Source: Rhodococcus sp. PAMC28707
Lineage (GTDB): Bacteria; Actinomycetota; Actinomycetes; Mycobacteriales; Mycobacteriaceae
Length of the DNA stretch: 64,000 bases
Direction of reading: 5' to 3'
NCBI RefSeq assembly: GCF_004795915.1
Contig: NZ_CP039253.1
Coordinates: forward strand, 1,550,001 to 1,614,000
This document shows positions 46,238 to 54,996 of this stretch, piece by piece (the stretch's first letter is position 1; the number at the start of each line of letters is the position of its first letter). The notes under the pieces were generated by a model, which was not told the origin of the DNA, searched no databases, and worked only from the letters and a program-made list of their open reading frames with translations. The translations under genes and the position numbers were made by a program.

Positions 46238-49200
46238 ATGAACGCCGTGACGATTTCGTTGGGCACGTTCGGTGCGCTGCTCAGTCTCGTGTGTTGGTAC
46301 TCCTTCATCCGCGGTGGATTGAAGATGTTCAACATCGTGCGCCTCGGGCAACCCGCTCCGGACCGCTGGCGCCCGATCATCCCTCGCTTCAAGCAGATGA
46401 TCGTCGAGTTCGCCGCACACACCAAAATGGTCAAGTTCCGCACCGTCGGCTGGGCGCACTGGCTCGTCATGGTCGGTTTCATGCTCGGAGCCGTCTTCTG
46501 GTTCGAGGCATACGGCCAGACGTTCAACCCCGAGTTTCACTGGCCCATCTTCGGCAACTGGGCCATCTACCACCTGATGGACGAGATTCTCGGCATCGGC
46601 ACCGTCGTCGGCATCCTCGTTCTCATCACCATTCGCCAGCTCAATCATCCTCGCAAGGCCGAGCGCCAGTCGCGCTTCGCCGGCTCCCGGTTCCGCGCTG
46701 CCTACTTCGTCGAGGCCGTCGTTCTCGTCGAGGGCCTCGGCATGATCTTCGTCAAGGCAGGCAAGATCGCCACCTACGGCCACGCGAACCCGTGGACCGA
46801 CTTCTTCACGATGAACGTCGCCAAGATCCTTCCGGCCAGCGTCGTCATGGTCTCGGTCTTCGCCTTCATCAAGCTGATGTCCGGCATGATCTGGCTCTAC
46901 TACGTCGGCCAGAACATCGACTGGGGCGTCGCATGGCACCGCTTCACCGCGTTCCCCAATATCTACTTCAAGCGTGAGGACGACGGCACCGCCGCCCTCG
47001 GCGCAGCCAAGCCGATGATGTCCGGCGGCAAGGTCCTCGTGATGGAAGAGGCCGACCCCGACGTCGACGCATTCGGCGCCGGCAAGATCGAGGACTTCAG
47101 CTGGAAGGGCTGGCTCGACTTCACCACCTGCACCGAGTGCGGTCGCTGCCAGTCGCAGTGCCCCGCCTGGAACACCGGCAAGCCACTCTCACCCAAGCTG
47201 CTCATCATGTCGCTGCGCGATCACAGCCAGGTCAAAGCCCCATACCTTCTTGCCGGCGGCAAGAAGGACATGGCAGGCGACGAAATCGGACTCGTCGACG
47301 CCGAAGGCAAACCCGACCAGGCCAAGCTCGACAAGATCCCGCAGTCAGCCCGCGACGAAGCCGATCGCAAGCTCGTCGCCGAAGCCATCGACGGCGGCAT
47401 CATCGACCCCGAGACACTGTGGAGCTGCACCCAGTGCGGCGCCTGCGTCGAACAGTGCCCCGTGGACATCGAGCACGTCGACCACATCCTCGACATGCGT
47501 CGCTACCAGGTGCTCATCGAATCGGAGTTCCCATCCGAGCTCGCAGGCCTGTTCAAGAACCTGGAGAACAAGGGCAACCCCTGGGGCCAGAACTCCAAGG
47601 ACCGCCTCAACTGGATCAAAGAGATGGACTTCGACATCCCCGTCTTCGGGCAGGATGCCGATTCCTTCCAGGACTACGAGTACCTGTTCTGGGTCGGTTG
47701 CGCCGGTGCCTACGAGGACCGCGCCAAGAAGACCACCAAGGCCGTCGCAGAGCTTCTCGCCACTGCGGGAGTCAAGTTTCTGGTCCTCGGCGCCGACGAA
47801 ACCTGCACCGGCGACTCCGCGCGCCGTGCCGGTAACGAATTCCTGTTCCAGCAGCTCGCGATGCAGAACATCGAGACGCTGAACAACCTGTTCGACGGCG
47901 TCGAGCAGAAGCAGCGAAAGATCGTCGTCACCTGTGCGCACTGCTTCAACGCGCTCGGCAACGAGTACCCACAGGTCGGTGGCGACTACGAGGTCGTGCA
48001 CCACACTCAGCTCCTCAACCGTCTCGTCCGTCAGAAGAAGCTGATCCCGGTCGCGTCGGTCAGCCAGGACATCACATACCACGACCCGTGCTTCCTCGGA
48101 CGTCACAACAAGGTCTACGACGCTCCTCGTGAACTCATGGCAGCCTCGGGTGCCAACCTGAAGGAAATGCCACGACACGGCGAACGGTCCATGTGCTGCG
48201 GCGCCGGTGGCGCTCGTATGTGGATGGAAGAGAACATCGGCAAGCGCATCAACGTCGACCGGGTCGACGAAGCGCTCAGCATGAACCCGAAGAAGATCGC
48301 GACCGGTTGTCCGTTCTGCCGCGTCATGCTCACCGACGGCGTCACCGCACGCCAAGAGGGTGGCGAACACGAAGGCGTCGAGGTCGTCGACGTCGCGCAG
48401 CTGATGCTCGAGTCGATCACTCGCGTCGAGTCCTCGGTTCTGGGCGAGAACATCAAGGTGATTCCACGAGAGAAGCCTGCACAGGCCGACATCGTCACCG
48501 AGGAAGCCGCTGAGGTCGAAGAAGCCGAGCGCGTCCAGCCCGTCGAAGAGCCCGCAGAGTCGGCATCCGCACCGGCAGCTCCGGCACCCAAGGCCGGTGG
48601 CCTGAAGATGAAGGGCCTCGCGAAAGCACCGGGAGCGAAGGCACCGGGAGCTGCCACGACACCCGCTGCGCCCGAGGCAGAAGCCGCGCCGCCAGCAGCC
48701 AAGCCCAAGGGCCTCGGTATGGCCGGTGGCGCGAAAGCACCAGGTGGCAAGGGCCTTCAGGTGAAAGGCAAGGCACCTGGCGCCAAGGCTGCTGCACCGG
48801 CCGCCGAAGCTTCGGCAGCGGAGGCTGCAGCACCCGCAGCGAATAAGTCGGCAACGGAATCCTCGGCAGAAGCGACGGAAACCAAGCCGACCGTCAAGCC
48901 GAAGGGTCTTGCCATGAAGTCCGGCTTCAAGAAGCCGGGCGCCAAGGCACCGGGCAAGCCGGCTGAGGCAACCGAGGCTCCGGCAGCAGAGGCACCGGCA
49001 GCGACCGAGGCCCCGGCAGCTGCTGAATCGAAGCCGACCGTCAAGGCCAAGGGCCTCGCAGTCAAGTCCGGCTACAAGAAGCCTGGCGCCAAGGCACCGG
49101 GCAAGCCGGCTGAGGCAACCGAGGCACCAGCAGTCGAGGCTGAGGCACCGGCGGCAACCGAGGCCCCGTCAGCAGAGGCACCGGCAGCGACCGAAGCTTC

Positions 49201-49501
49201 AGCAGCCGTCGAATCGAAGCCGACCGTCAAGGCCAAGGGCCTGGCAGTCAAGTCCGGCTACAAGAAGCCAGGCGCCAAGGCACCGGGCAAGCCGGCGGCA
49301 GAGGCACCGGTAGTAGAGGCTCCAGTAGCTGTCGAGTCCGAGCCTGCAGTGTCGAACGAAGCCGAGGCCAAGGAGCCGACCGCTTCGACAGGCGAGAGTG
49401 CACAGCCCTCGAACGGTGACGCACCTGCTGCTCCCCCAGCCGCCAAGCCGGGCGGTCTCGGATTCCGAGCGGGCGCGAAGGCTCCGGGCCGAAAGAAGTA
49501 A
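46238..49501 (+). CDS. etfD: EtfD, membrane Fe-S oxidoreductase accepting electrons from ETF
   Basis: 1087 residues. About five membrane helices form the N-terminal b-type-like domain (residues 1-235). Two 4Fe-4S motifs follow: CTECGRCQSQCP from Cys298 and CTQCGACVEQCP from Cys397. Then come two CCG-type domains (CAHCFNALGNEY, CCGAGGARMWME from Cys653, GCPFCRVML). It matches Rv0338c, shown in M. tuberculosis to be EtfD, which links EtfBA and acyl-CoA dehydrogenases to menaquinone; it is needed for growth on fatty acids and cholesterol. Rv0338c is about 880 residues; the extra length here is a C-terminal Ala/Pro/Glu-rich tail with basic KKPGAKAPGK repeats (about residue 780 to the end). It stands alone as a transcription unit and ends at a palindromic terminator. 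Confidence 0.9.
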   Translation: MNAVTISLGTFGALLSLVCWYSFIRGGLKMFNIVRLGQPAPDRWRPIIPRFKQMIVEFAAHTKMVKFRTVGWAHWLVMVGFMLGAVFWFEAYGQTFNPEFHWPIFGNWAIYHLMDEILGIGTVVGILVLITIRQLNHPRKAERQSRFAGSRFRAAYFVEAVVLVEGLGMIFVKAGKIATYGHANPWTDFFTMNVAKILPASVVMVSVFAFIKLMSGMIWLYYVGQNIDWGVAWHRFTAFPNIYFKREDDGTAALGAAKPMMSGGKVLVMEEADPDVDAFGAGKIEDFSWKGWLDFTTCTECGRCQSQCPAWNTGKPLSPKLLIMSLRDHSQVKAPYLLAGGKKDMAGDEIGLVDAEGKPDQAKLDKIPQSARDEADRKLVAEAIDGGIIDPETLWSCTQCGACVEQCPVDIEHVDHILDMRRYQVLIESEFPSELAGLFKNLENKGNPWGQNSKDRLNWIKEMDFDIPVFGQDADSFQDYEYLFWVGCAGAYEDRAKKTTKAVAELLATAGVKFLVLGADETCTGDSARRAGNEFLFQQLAMQNIETLNNLFDGVEQKQRKIVVTCAHCFNALGNEYPQVGGDYEVVHHTQLLNRLVRQKKLIPVASVSQDITYHDPCFLGRHNKVYDAPRELMAASGANLKEMPRHGERSMCCGAGGARMWMEENIGKRINVDRVDEALSMNPKKIATGCPFCRVMLTDGVTARQEGGEHEGVEVVDVAQLMLESITRVESSVLGENIKVIPREKPAQADIVTEEAAEVEEAERVQPVEEPAESASAPAAPAPKAGGLKMKGLAKAPGAKAPGAATTPAAPEAEAAPPAAKPKGLGMAGGAKAPGGKGLQVKGKAPGAKAAAPAAEASAAEAAAPAANKSATESSAEATETKPTVKPKGLAMKSGFKKPGAKAPGKPAEATEAPAAEAPAATEAPAAAESKPTVKAKGLAVKSGYKKPGAKAPGKPAEATEAPAVEAEAPAATEAPSAEAPAATEASAAVESKPTVKAKGLAVKSGYKKPGAKAPGKPAAEAPVVEAPVAVESEPAVSNEAEAKEPTASTGESAQPSNGDAPAAPPAAKPGGLGFRAGAKAPGRKK
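48884..49300 (+). repeat. In-frame repeats in the etfD tail
   Basis: Three copies starting at 48884, 49031 and 49217 encode KPTVKxKGLAxKSGxKKPG followed by AKAPGKP. Spacing is 49 and 62 codons; the copies are separated by EAPA-rich linkers. Shorter related units (KGLAKAPGAKAPG and similar) lie upstream. Confidence 0.85.
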
Positions 49502-49506
49502 CCGAA

Positions 49507-49574
49507 CACCCTTTTTCGCAAGTGCACCCCCTTTCTCGCCTCAGAGAAAGGGGGTTTACTTGTGAAAAAGGATG
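49507..49574. terminator. Long imperfect palindrome after etfD (31-bp arms)
   Basis: Arms 49507-49537 and 49544-49574 pair at 27 of 31 positions around GCCTCA. The inner CCCCCTTTCTC/GAGAAAGGGGG stem followed by TTTACTT is a good etfD terminator. The outer arm shares ACCCTTTTTCxCAAGxGCACCCCC with the sequence right after the next gene. Confidence 0.8.
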
Positions 49575-49645
49575 CGCGCTCGCGTTATCCACAGATCCAT
49601 ACACAGGCCATTGCCCTGAGCTGGATCGCTGACGACTATGAGCAC

Positions 49646-50584
49646 GTGACCCGAATCGTTCGCCGGCAGGACGCCCTCACCCGCGGAATCACCGACTCCG
49701 AACTACAGCGTTATTGCCGAACCGAGTCATGGAAGCGTTTGCGCCCAGGGGCGTTCGTGAGCCGAGACGAGTTCGACGCGCTCGGTGCCGTCGACAAGCA
49801 CCGCGTGATCGCCGAGGCAGTATTCGGCGCGGCTCGCACCCCTGATGCCGTGCTCAGTCACGTCTCGGCGGCCGTCGTCCATGGCCTGTCGGTGTGGGGC
49901 CTGCCTTTGAGGAAAGTGCACGTCACACGCAATCGCAGAAGTGGAGCGCGCACGAGTTCGGTTCGCGTCCTACACTGTTCGCCATACCATCCACACGAGA
50001 TAGTGGACGTCGACGGTATTCGAGTGACGAGTCTCGGACGAACCATCGCCGATATCGCACGCTCCGAAAAGTTCGAGCCTGCGGTGTGCGCGGCCGACGA
50101 AGCCGCTCGGCTACACAATCTGACCACGGCCGAGGTGGTGAACGCACTGGATCTCCGCCCGACGCATTCCGGGAACGCAGCCGGGTTACGGGTGGCCAAC
50201 TTCATGAACGGTCGTGCGGAAAGCGTCGGGGAATCTCGAACTCGCGTGGCACTGGCCGAGCTCGGCTACCGTCCCGAGCTGCAGACTTCGATTGTCGTGC
50301 AGGGTAAATCGATCGCACGCGTCGACTTCTACCTTCGAGCTATCACGACGGCATGCGAGTTCGACGGCAAGATCAAATACGGACGACTAGTCCCCGAAGG
50401 CTCGACCGCACACGAGGTGGTGTGGCGCGAAAAGCTTCGCGAGGACGCGATACGCGACGCCGGCATTCAAGTGGTCCGTCTGACGTGGGCGGACTTGTCT
50501 GCGCCGATCGAGATTCGTCGAAAAATCGAAGCCGCAGCGCTAAGAGCGGCCAAGTCGCCGCCGCCGACCGCGATAACCCGCTGA
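49646..50584 (+). CDS. DUF559/Vsr-type nuclease-like protein with AbiEi-like N-domain
   Basis: 312 residues from GTG 49646. A frame start at GTG 49562 has an AAGGGGG site, but that site and the first codons lie inside the etfD palindrome, so I prefer 49646. The N-half resembles AbiEi-type winged-helix proteins (VTRIVRRQDALTRGITDSELQRYCR, LSHVSAAVVHGLSVWGLP, GIRVTSLGRTIADIAR). The C-half is a PD-(D/E)XK/Vsr-like fold (RAESVGESRTRVALAELGYRPELQ, ARVDFYLRAITTACEFDGKIKYG, REKLREDAIRDAGIQVVRLTW), with acidic residues and Lys placed as in DUF559 nucleases. Such genes are scattered in many copies in rhodococcal genomes. Activity is unproven. It is bracketed by related palindromes. Confidence 0.72.
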   Translation: MTRIVRRQDALTRGITDSELQRYCRTESWKRLRPGAFVSRDEFDALGAVDKHRVIAEAVFGAARTPDAVLSHVSAAVVHGLSVWGLPLRKVHVTRNRRSGARTSSVRVLHCSPYHPHEIVDVDGIRVTSLGRTIADIARSEKFEPAVCAADEAARLHNLTTAEVVNALDLRPTHSGNAAGLRVANFMNGRAESVGESRTRVALAELGYRPELQTSIVVQGKSIARVDFYLRAITTACEFDGKIKYGRLVPEGSTAHEVVWREKLREDAIRDAGIQVVRLTWADLSAPIEIRRKIEAAALRAAKSPPPTAITR

Positions 50585-50664
50585 GCGCGCACCCTTTTTC
50601 CCAAGCGCACCCCCGCGCTCGGACGCGAACAACCGGTCACGGTTACCAAAAAGGGTGCGCGCTC
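50583..50664. repeat. 17-bp inverted repeat after the nuclease-like gene
   Basis: GAGCGCGCACCCTTTTT (50583-50599) and its exact complement (50648-50664) enclose 48 nt. The left arm overlaps the stop codon and continues into a 24-nt match to the palindrome after etfD. It probably acts as a bidirectional terminator for this gene and the S9 peptidase gene. Confidence 0.82.
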
Positions 50665-50679
50665 CAAACCGAACGACGC

Positions 50680-52632
50680 TCAGGGCCTCCACAATTCGAG
50701 CTGAGGGATTCCGGGCGGGGTGAAGCCGAGCACTTGACCGTAAAAAGATAGTTCGGATTCCCGCGCGTGAACCTGTGTCTCCAATTTGCGGAAGCCGTGC
50801 GATTCACCCTCGTACGCCAGGTATGCGTGCCGAATGCCTTTGCGTACGAGTGCATCCCGGAATCGTTCGGCCTGTGACGGCGGCACGATCGGGTCGGAGA
50901 GCCCTTGCAGCAACAGTACGGGGCAGGACAATCCGTCGACGTTGTTGATCGGTGCGCGACTTCGGTACAGGTCGATCGTGTCGGGGAGCGGTCCGATCAG
51001 GCTGTCGATGTACCGTGATTCGAAGTCATGAGTCTCGGCGACGAACATTTCCAGTTCGGCAACACCATAGTACGAAGCACCGCAAGCGAATACATCCGAG
51101 GATGTGAGTGCCGCCAGCACGGTCCAGCCTCCTGCCGATCCGCCTTCGATCGCGAGTCTGGTTGGATCTGCGAAGCCGGCGTCGGCGAGGCCTTGCACTG
51201 CCGCGATCGTGTCCTCGACGTCGACCACTCCCCACTGACCGCGGAGACGGTTACGGTATTCCCGCCCGTATCCGCTCGATCCGCCGTAGTTGACGTCGAC
51301 AACTCCGATTCCGCGGCTGGTGAAGTATGCGAATACCGGGTTGAGCGCGGGCGCGACGTGGGCCGTCGGGCCTCCATGGACGAATGCCACGTAGGGCGGC
51401 AATTCTCCTTCGAGTCCGTGGTATTCGGGGTTGCGCGGCGCGTAGGCGATCGCATGGACCTCGCGCTGTGGGCCTTGGAAGGTCATCGGCTCGCCCTGCG
51501 GGAGGTAGGCGGCGTCGGGAATCGTCTCCCGCCCCGAGCGGATTTCCACCAGCGAGCGCGTGTCGAGATCCAACAGTCGCAGCCCGCTGGCATTGTGTGC
51601 ACCGCCCGTGCGCAGCAACACGGACGAGCCGCGGCGGCCACTGAGGGAAATGGAGGTGAGCCCGTCGAGGTCGATGTCGTCGAGCGATCCGGTGATGGGA
51701 TCGAGGATGCCGAGCGTATCGGTGCCGAAGGTCCTGACTGTCAGGAGCTTTCCGTCGTCGAGCACCGAGTACCACTGTGCGCCGAGCTGCCACAGCGGAG
51801 CACCGAAGTCCGCATCCGCTGTATGTAAAGCCACTAGGTCTGCATCGACGGATGTCCGGTAAAGATTCCACCATCCGGATCGGTCACTGATGACGTACAG
51901 CGATTCGTCGTCGATCCACTCCGGTTGCAGCACCGATTCCTCGGTACCGCCGAGGATTGTTCGAGACACTCCGGTGGCCAGATCGACGATTCGGAGTTCG
52001 GTTCCATCCCAGGGCATCTGCGGGTGGTTCCAGGCGACGAACGCCAGCGTGTTCCCATTCGGCGAGAGCCTCGGGTACGCCAGGAAGTCCGATCCCGAGG
52101 CCAGCGATCGAACGCCGGAACCGTCGACTGCAATCGCACAGATGTCGCGGGAAACCTTCGCCCCGTCGTGGGTTTCCCGAACCGCCAGCACTTCGTTGCC
52201 GACAATCGACAGTTCGCCGTATCGAACCGCTGCCGCCACGGCAGGCGCCGGGGTCAACGCCACCGGTGTCTCGCCGGGCTTGCCGATATAGACACGTTGA
52301 TCGGTGAACTCCGAGAACACGATCCGACCGTCATCGGTCGCGGTCCACGCCCCACCCCCGTATTCGTGAACACGGGTGCGCGCGTTGAAAGGCTCGGGCA
52401 GTAGTGCAGTAACACCACCGTTCTCGATGCGGCAAATGGTGGTGCGCCCACCTTCGGTCGGCCGCATCTCCGACCACCACACCTCATCGCCGACGAACCG
52501 ACCCCCTTCGACGGGGTGTCCGCTGGCGGAGAGATCGACGGCGGAAATCGGGGATGGCCAGGATCCGAAGGGCAGCGCTGCAGAGGTCACACCGACCAGG
52601 GTAGGTGAGTCCCTCCCCCGCACCGTGCGCAC
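50680..52632 (-). CDS. S9-family prolyl oligopeptidase-type peptidase
   Basis: Up to 650 residues. An N-terminal beta-propeller (repeated Trp/Asp-rich blades) is followed by an alpha/beta-hydrolase domain. Catalytic Ser499 in EGGSAGGW, Asp580 in GLSDPIVPP and His612 in ESHGF (numbering from the 52632 start). The true start is probably a GTG near 52590 (VTSAALPFGSWPSP), since the first dozen residues look non-coding. No signal peptide, so cytosolic. The family hydrolyses short peptides or acyl-peptides. It is monocistronic. Confidence 0.88.
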   Translation of the reverse strand: MRTVRGRDSPTLVGVTSAALPFGSWPSPISAVDLSASGHPVEGGRFVGDEVWWSEMRPTEGGRTTICRIENGGVTALLPEPFNARTRVHEYGGGAWTATDDGRIVFSEFTDQRVYIGKPGETPVALTPAPAVAAAVRYGELSIVGNEVLAVRETHDGAKVSRDICAIAVDGSGVRSLASGSDFLAYPRLSPNGNTLAFVAWNHPQMPWDGTELRIVDLATGVSRTILGGTEESVLQPEWIDDESLYVISDRSGWWNLYRTSVDADLVALHTADADFGAPLWQLGAQWYSVLDDGKLLTVRTFGTDTLGILDPITGSLDDIDLDGLTSISLSGRRGSSVLLRTGGAHNASGLRLLDLDTRSLVEIRSGRETIPDAAYLPQGEPMTFQGPQREVHAIAYAPRNPEYHGLEGELPPYVAFVHGGPTAHVAPALNPVFAYFTSRGIGVVDVNYGGSSGYGREYRNRLRGQWGVVDVEDTIAAVQGLADAGFADPTRLAIEGGSAGGWTVLAALTSSDVFACGASYYGVAELEMFVAETHDFESRYIDSLIGPLPDTIDLYRSRAPINNVDGLSCPVLLLQGLSDPIVPPSQAERFRDALVRKGIRHAYLAYEGESHGFRKLETQVHARESELSFYGQVLGFTPPGIPQLELWRP

Positions 52633-52654
52633 CTTCGTGCCGGCAACGATGGAA

Positions 52655-53362
52655 CTAGCCGACCGGTTGAAGCAGATCGGGGTTGTCGTTCTTGACGCTG
52701 TTGACCGCGGAGCTCACCTCGTAGGGCACCAAGCTCGGTTCGGGGATAGCGGCCAGCATCTCCTGGACCGAACCCAGATCGGTCATCGCCGGGTCCAGCC
52801 ACTCGGACCGGAGGGACTCCGGCACGATCACCGGGGAGCGATCGTGAATGTGACCGAGCGCGTCCGCGGCGGGAGCCGTCAATACCGTGACCGACCAGAC
52901 CCATCGATCCGGGTCCTCCTCGGATTTCGTCGGGTCGCGCCACAGCTCGTACAGGCCGGCCATCTCCAGGAGTCGTTCGGAGTGCAGGAAGTAGGGCACT
53001 TTGCTGCCTTCGCGCTTCTCCCACTCGTAGTATCCGTCGGCCGGGACGATGCATCGCCTACGGGCTGCGGCCTTCTTGAATGCCGGCTTCTCGGTGATCG
53101 TCTCGGATCTCGCGTTGATGAGCCTGCTGCCGATCTTGATGTCCTTGGACCACGACGGGATCAGACCCCAGCGGACCGAACGCAACTGCCGTACGGCGTC
53201 GGCCTCGGGTTCGTCTTTGGGTGCGCGCTCGAGAATGGTTCGCACGGTCTGCGTGGGCGCCACGTTGTACGCCGGGGGCAGTTCTTCGCCGATGGTCTCG
53301 GCAATGTCGAAGACTGCCCGTAGGTCACGATCGCTCTGGGTACTGGCATACCGTCCGCACAT
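52655..53362 (-). CDS. SRAP protein (YedK/HMCES family), abasic-site crosslinker
   Basis: 235 residues beginning MCGRYAS, so catalytic Cys2 is exposed after Met removal, as in the whole family; this fixes the start at ATG 53362. Other hallmarks are AYNVAPTQ (Asn), WGLIPSWSKD, LINARSET, RRCIVPADGYYEW (the Glu/His pocket) and the later HDRSPVIV. SRAP proteins form a stable thiazolidine link to abasic sites in single-stranded DNA, protecting them. The start region overlaps the promoter of the divergent aminotransferase. Confidence 0.93.
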   Translation of the reverse strand: MCGRYASTQSDRDLRAVFDIAETIGEELPPAYNVAPTQTVRTILERAPKDEPEADAVRQLRSVRWGLIPSWSKDIKIGSRLINARSETITEKPAFKKAAARRRCIVPADGYYEWEKREGSKVPYFLHSERLLEMAGLYELWRDPTKSEEDPDRWVWSVTVLTAPAADALGHIHDRSPVIVPESLRSEWLDPAMTDLGSVQEMLAAIPEPSLVPYEVSSAVNSVKNDNPDLLQPVG

Positions 53363-53450
53363 AATGAAAATTGTCGCATCCTGGACCGACAAGAAAGGCC
53401 TGGTCCACTATGCCTGGATGTGCTGGGCACCGACCTGGCACGATAGGGGG

Positions 53451-54704
53451 GTGAACCATCCGCAGACGAATCATCAGACGCGTCAACCTCGCACGTTGCA
53501 GCAGTCGACCAAGCTGCAGAATGTGCTGTACGAGATCCGCGGCCCGGTACACGCCCACGCGGCGCGACTGGAAGCCGAAGGTCATCGGATTCTCAAGCTC
53601 AATATCGGCAACCCTGCGCCGTTCGGTTTCGAGGCGCCCGACGTCATAGTCCGTGACATGATCGCCGCGTTGCCGTATGCGCAGGGCTACTCGGAGTCGA
53701 AGGGCATTCTGTCCGCCCGGCGTGCGATCGTCACGCGCTACGAACTCGAACCTGGCTTCCCCGAGCTCGACGTCGACGACATCTACCTGGGTAACGGCGT
53801 GTCCGAGCTCATCACGATGACGATGCAGGCACTGCTCGACGACGGCGACGAGGTCCTGATCCCTGCACCCGATTACCCACTGTGGACGGCGATGACGACG
53901 CTCGCGGGCGGCAAGGCCGTGCACTACATATGTGACGAGGAAAACGAGTGGAACCCCGACCTCGCCGACATCGAGTCGAAGATCACCCCCAAGACGGTGG
54001 CGCTGTTGGTGATCAACCCGAACAACCCGACCGGTGCGGTGTATTCGAAGGAGATCCTGCGGGGCATCGTCGAGCTGGCTCGTAAGCATCAGCTTCTACT
54101 GTTGGCCGACGAAATCTACGACCGCATCCTCTACGACGACGCCGAACACACGTCGTTGGCAAGCCTTGCTCCCGACCTCCTGTGCTTGACGTACAACGGG
54201 CTGTCCAAGGCGTACCGGGTGGCTGGGTACCGGGCAGGGTGGCTCGCGATCACCGGACCCAAGGCCCATGCAGCCGGGTTCCTCGAAGGTATCGATCTGT
54301 TGGCGTCGACCAGGCTGTGCCCCAATGTGCCCGCCCAACATGCGATTCAGGTGGCGCTGGGCGGACATCAGAGCATCAATGACCTCATTCTGCCCGGTGG
54401 CCGACTGCTCGAGCAGCGTGACGTCGCGTGGCAGAAGTTGAATGAGATCCACGGCGTCTCGTGTGTGAAACCGCGCGGTGCTCTGTACGCATTTCCGCGC
54501 CTCGACCCCGAAGTGCACGAGATTTACGACGACGAGAAGCTTGTCCAGGATCTGCTGTTGCAGGAGAAGATTCTGGTGGTGCAGGGCACCGGTTTCAACT
54601 GGCCTGGACACGACCATGTGCGCATCGTCACGCTTCCGTGGGCGCGTGATCTTTCGGAGGCGATCGAACGGTTCGGCAACTTTCTTGCTTCGTACAAGCA
54701 ATAG
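53451..54704 (+). CDS. aspC: Class I/II aminotransferase AspC/AlaT type
   Basis: 417 residues from GTG 53451. This gives a protein beginning VNHPQTNHQ and a conserved region starting LQNVLYEIRGPVHAHA; upstream frame extension overlaps the SRAP gene and is unlikely. PLP-fold class I features: INPNNPTGAVYS, the PLP-binding YNGLSKAYRVAGYRAGW with Lys as Schiff-base residue, and the C-terminal RIVTLPWARD Arg for the alpha-carboxylate. It corresponds to Rv0337c (annotated aspC, probably an alanine transaminase by later work), which neighbours etfD in mycobacteria too. Here the nuclease-like, S9 and SRAP genes lie between them. Confidence 0.88.
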   Translation: MNHPQTNHQTRQPRTLQQSTKLQNVLYEIRGPVHAHAARLEAEGHRILKLNIGNPAPFGFEAPDVIVRDMIAALPYAQGYSESKGILSARRAIVTRYELEPGFPELDVDDIYLGNGVSELITMTMQALLDDGDEVLIPAPDYPLWTAMTTLAGGKAVHYICDEENEWNPDLADIESKITPKTVALLVINPNNPTGAVYSKEILRGIVELARKHQLLLLADEIYDRILYDDAEHTSLASLAPDLLCLTYNGLSKAYRVAGYRAGWLAITGPKAHAAGFLEGIDLLASTRLCPNVPAQHAIQVALGGHQSINDLILPGGRLLEQRDVAWQKLNEIHGVSCVKPRGALYAFPRLDPEVHEIYDDEKLVQDLLLQEKILVVQGTGFNWPGHDHVRIVTLPWARDLSEAIERFGNFLASYKQ

Positions 54705-54893
54705 GTTTGTCAGTTCAAAGTTTGCGGGTATCACTTCTGCACCTGACCGTAAAGTAGGGAAATTAATTGAAAAGTGACATAAAAAACAGTTGCATGCTCC
54801 TGCCAAATCAGTTGTAGATCTGTACATTGGCGTACGGCACCTCGCGTGCCCGAGCACTGGTCGTACCCCACCCCCCCCCGGGGCGATCAGGAA

Positions 54894-54928
54894 GGTGGCG
54901 GGGGACGCCCCCCCTGCTCCCCGCCACC
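54894..54928. terminator. GC-rich hairpin after aspC
   Basis: GGTGGCGGGG and CCCCGCCACC (10 bp) enclose 15 nt of GC-rich sequence, 190 nt after the aspC stop. It is the only stem seen in the 292-nt gap. The gap's start also holds an A/T-rich patch (54705-54780). Confidence 0.5.
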
Positions 54929-54996
54929 GAGCTCCATAACGGTTCGAGATCCGATGAGGCTGCAGACCGCTCTTCACACCCCGATACTGTGTCACC

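Noticed and set aside
45869..46939. 356-codon minus-strand frame upstream of and inside etfD
   Set aside because: Antisense to the etfD membrane domain. Acidic repetitive composition typical of a shadow frame.
49562..49645. Upstream start of the nuclease-like gene with AAGGGGG ribosome site
   Set aside because: The purine run is the 3' arm of the etfD terminator stem and the first codons lie in the palindrome. Kept as an alternative start only.
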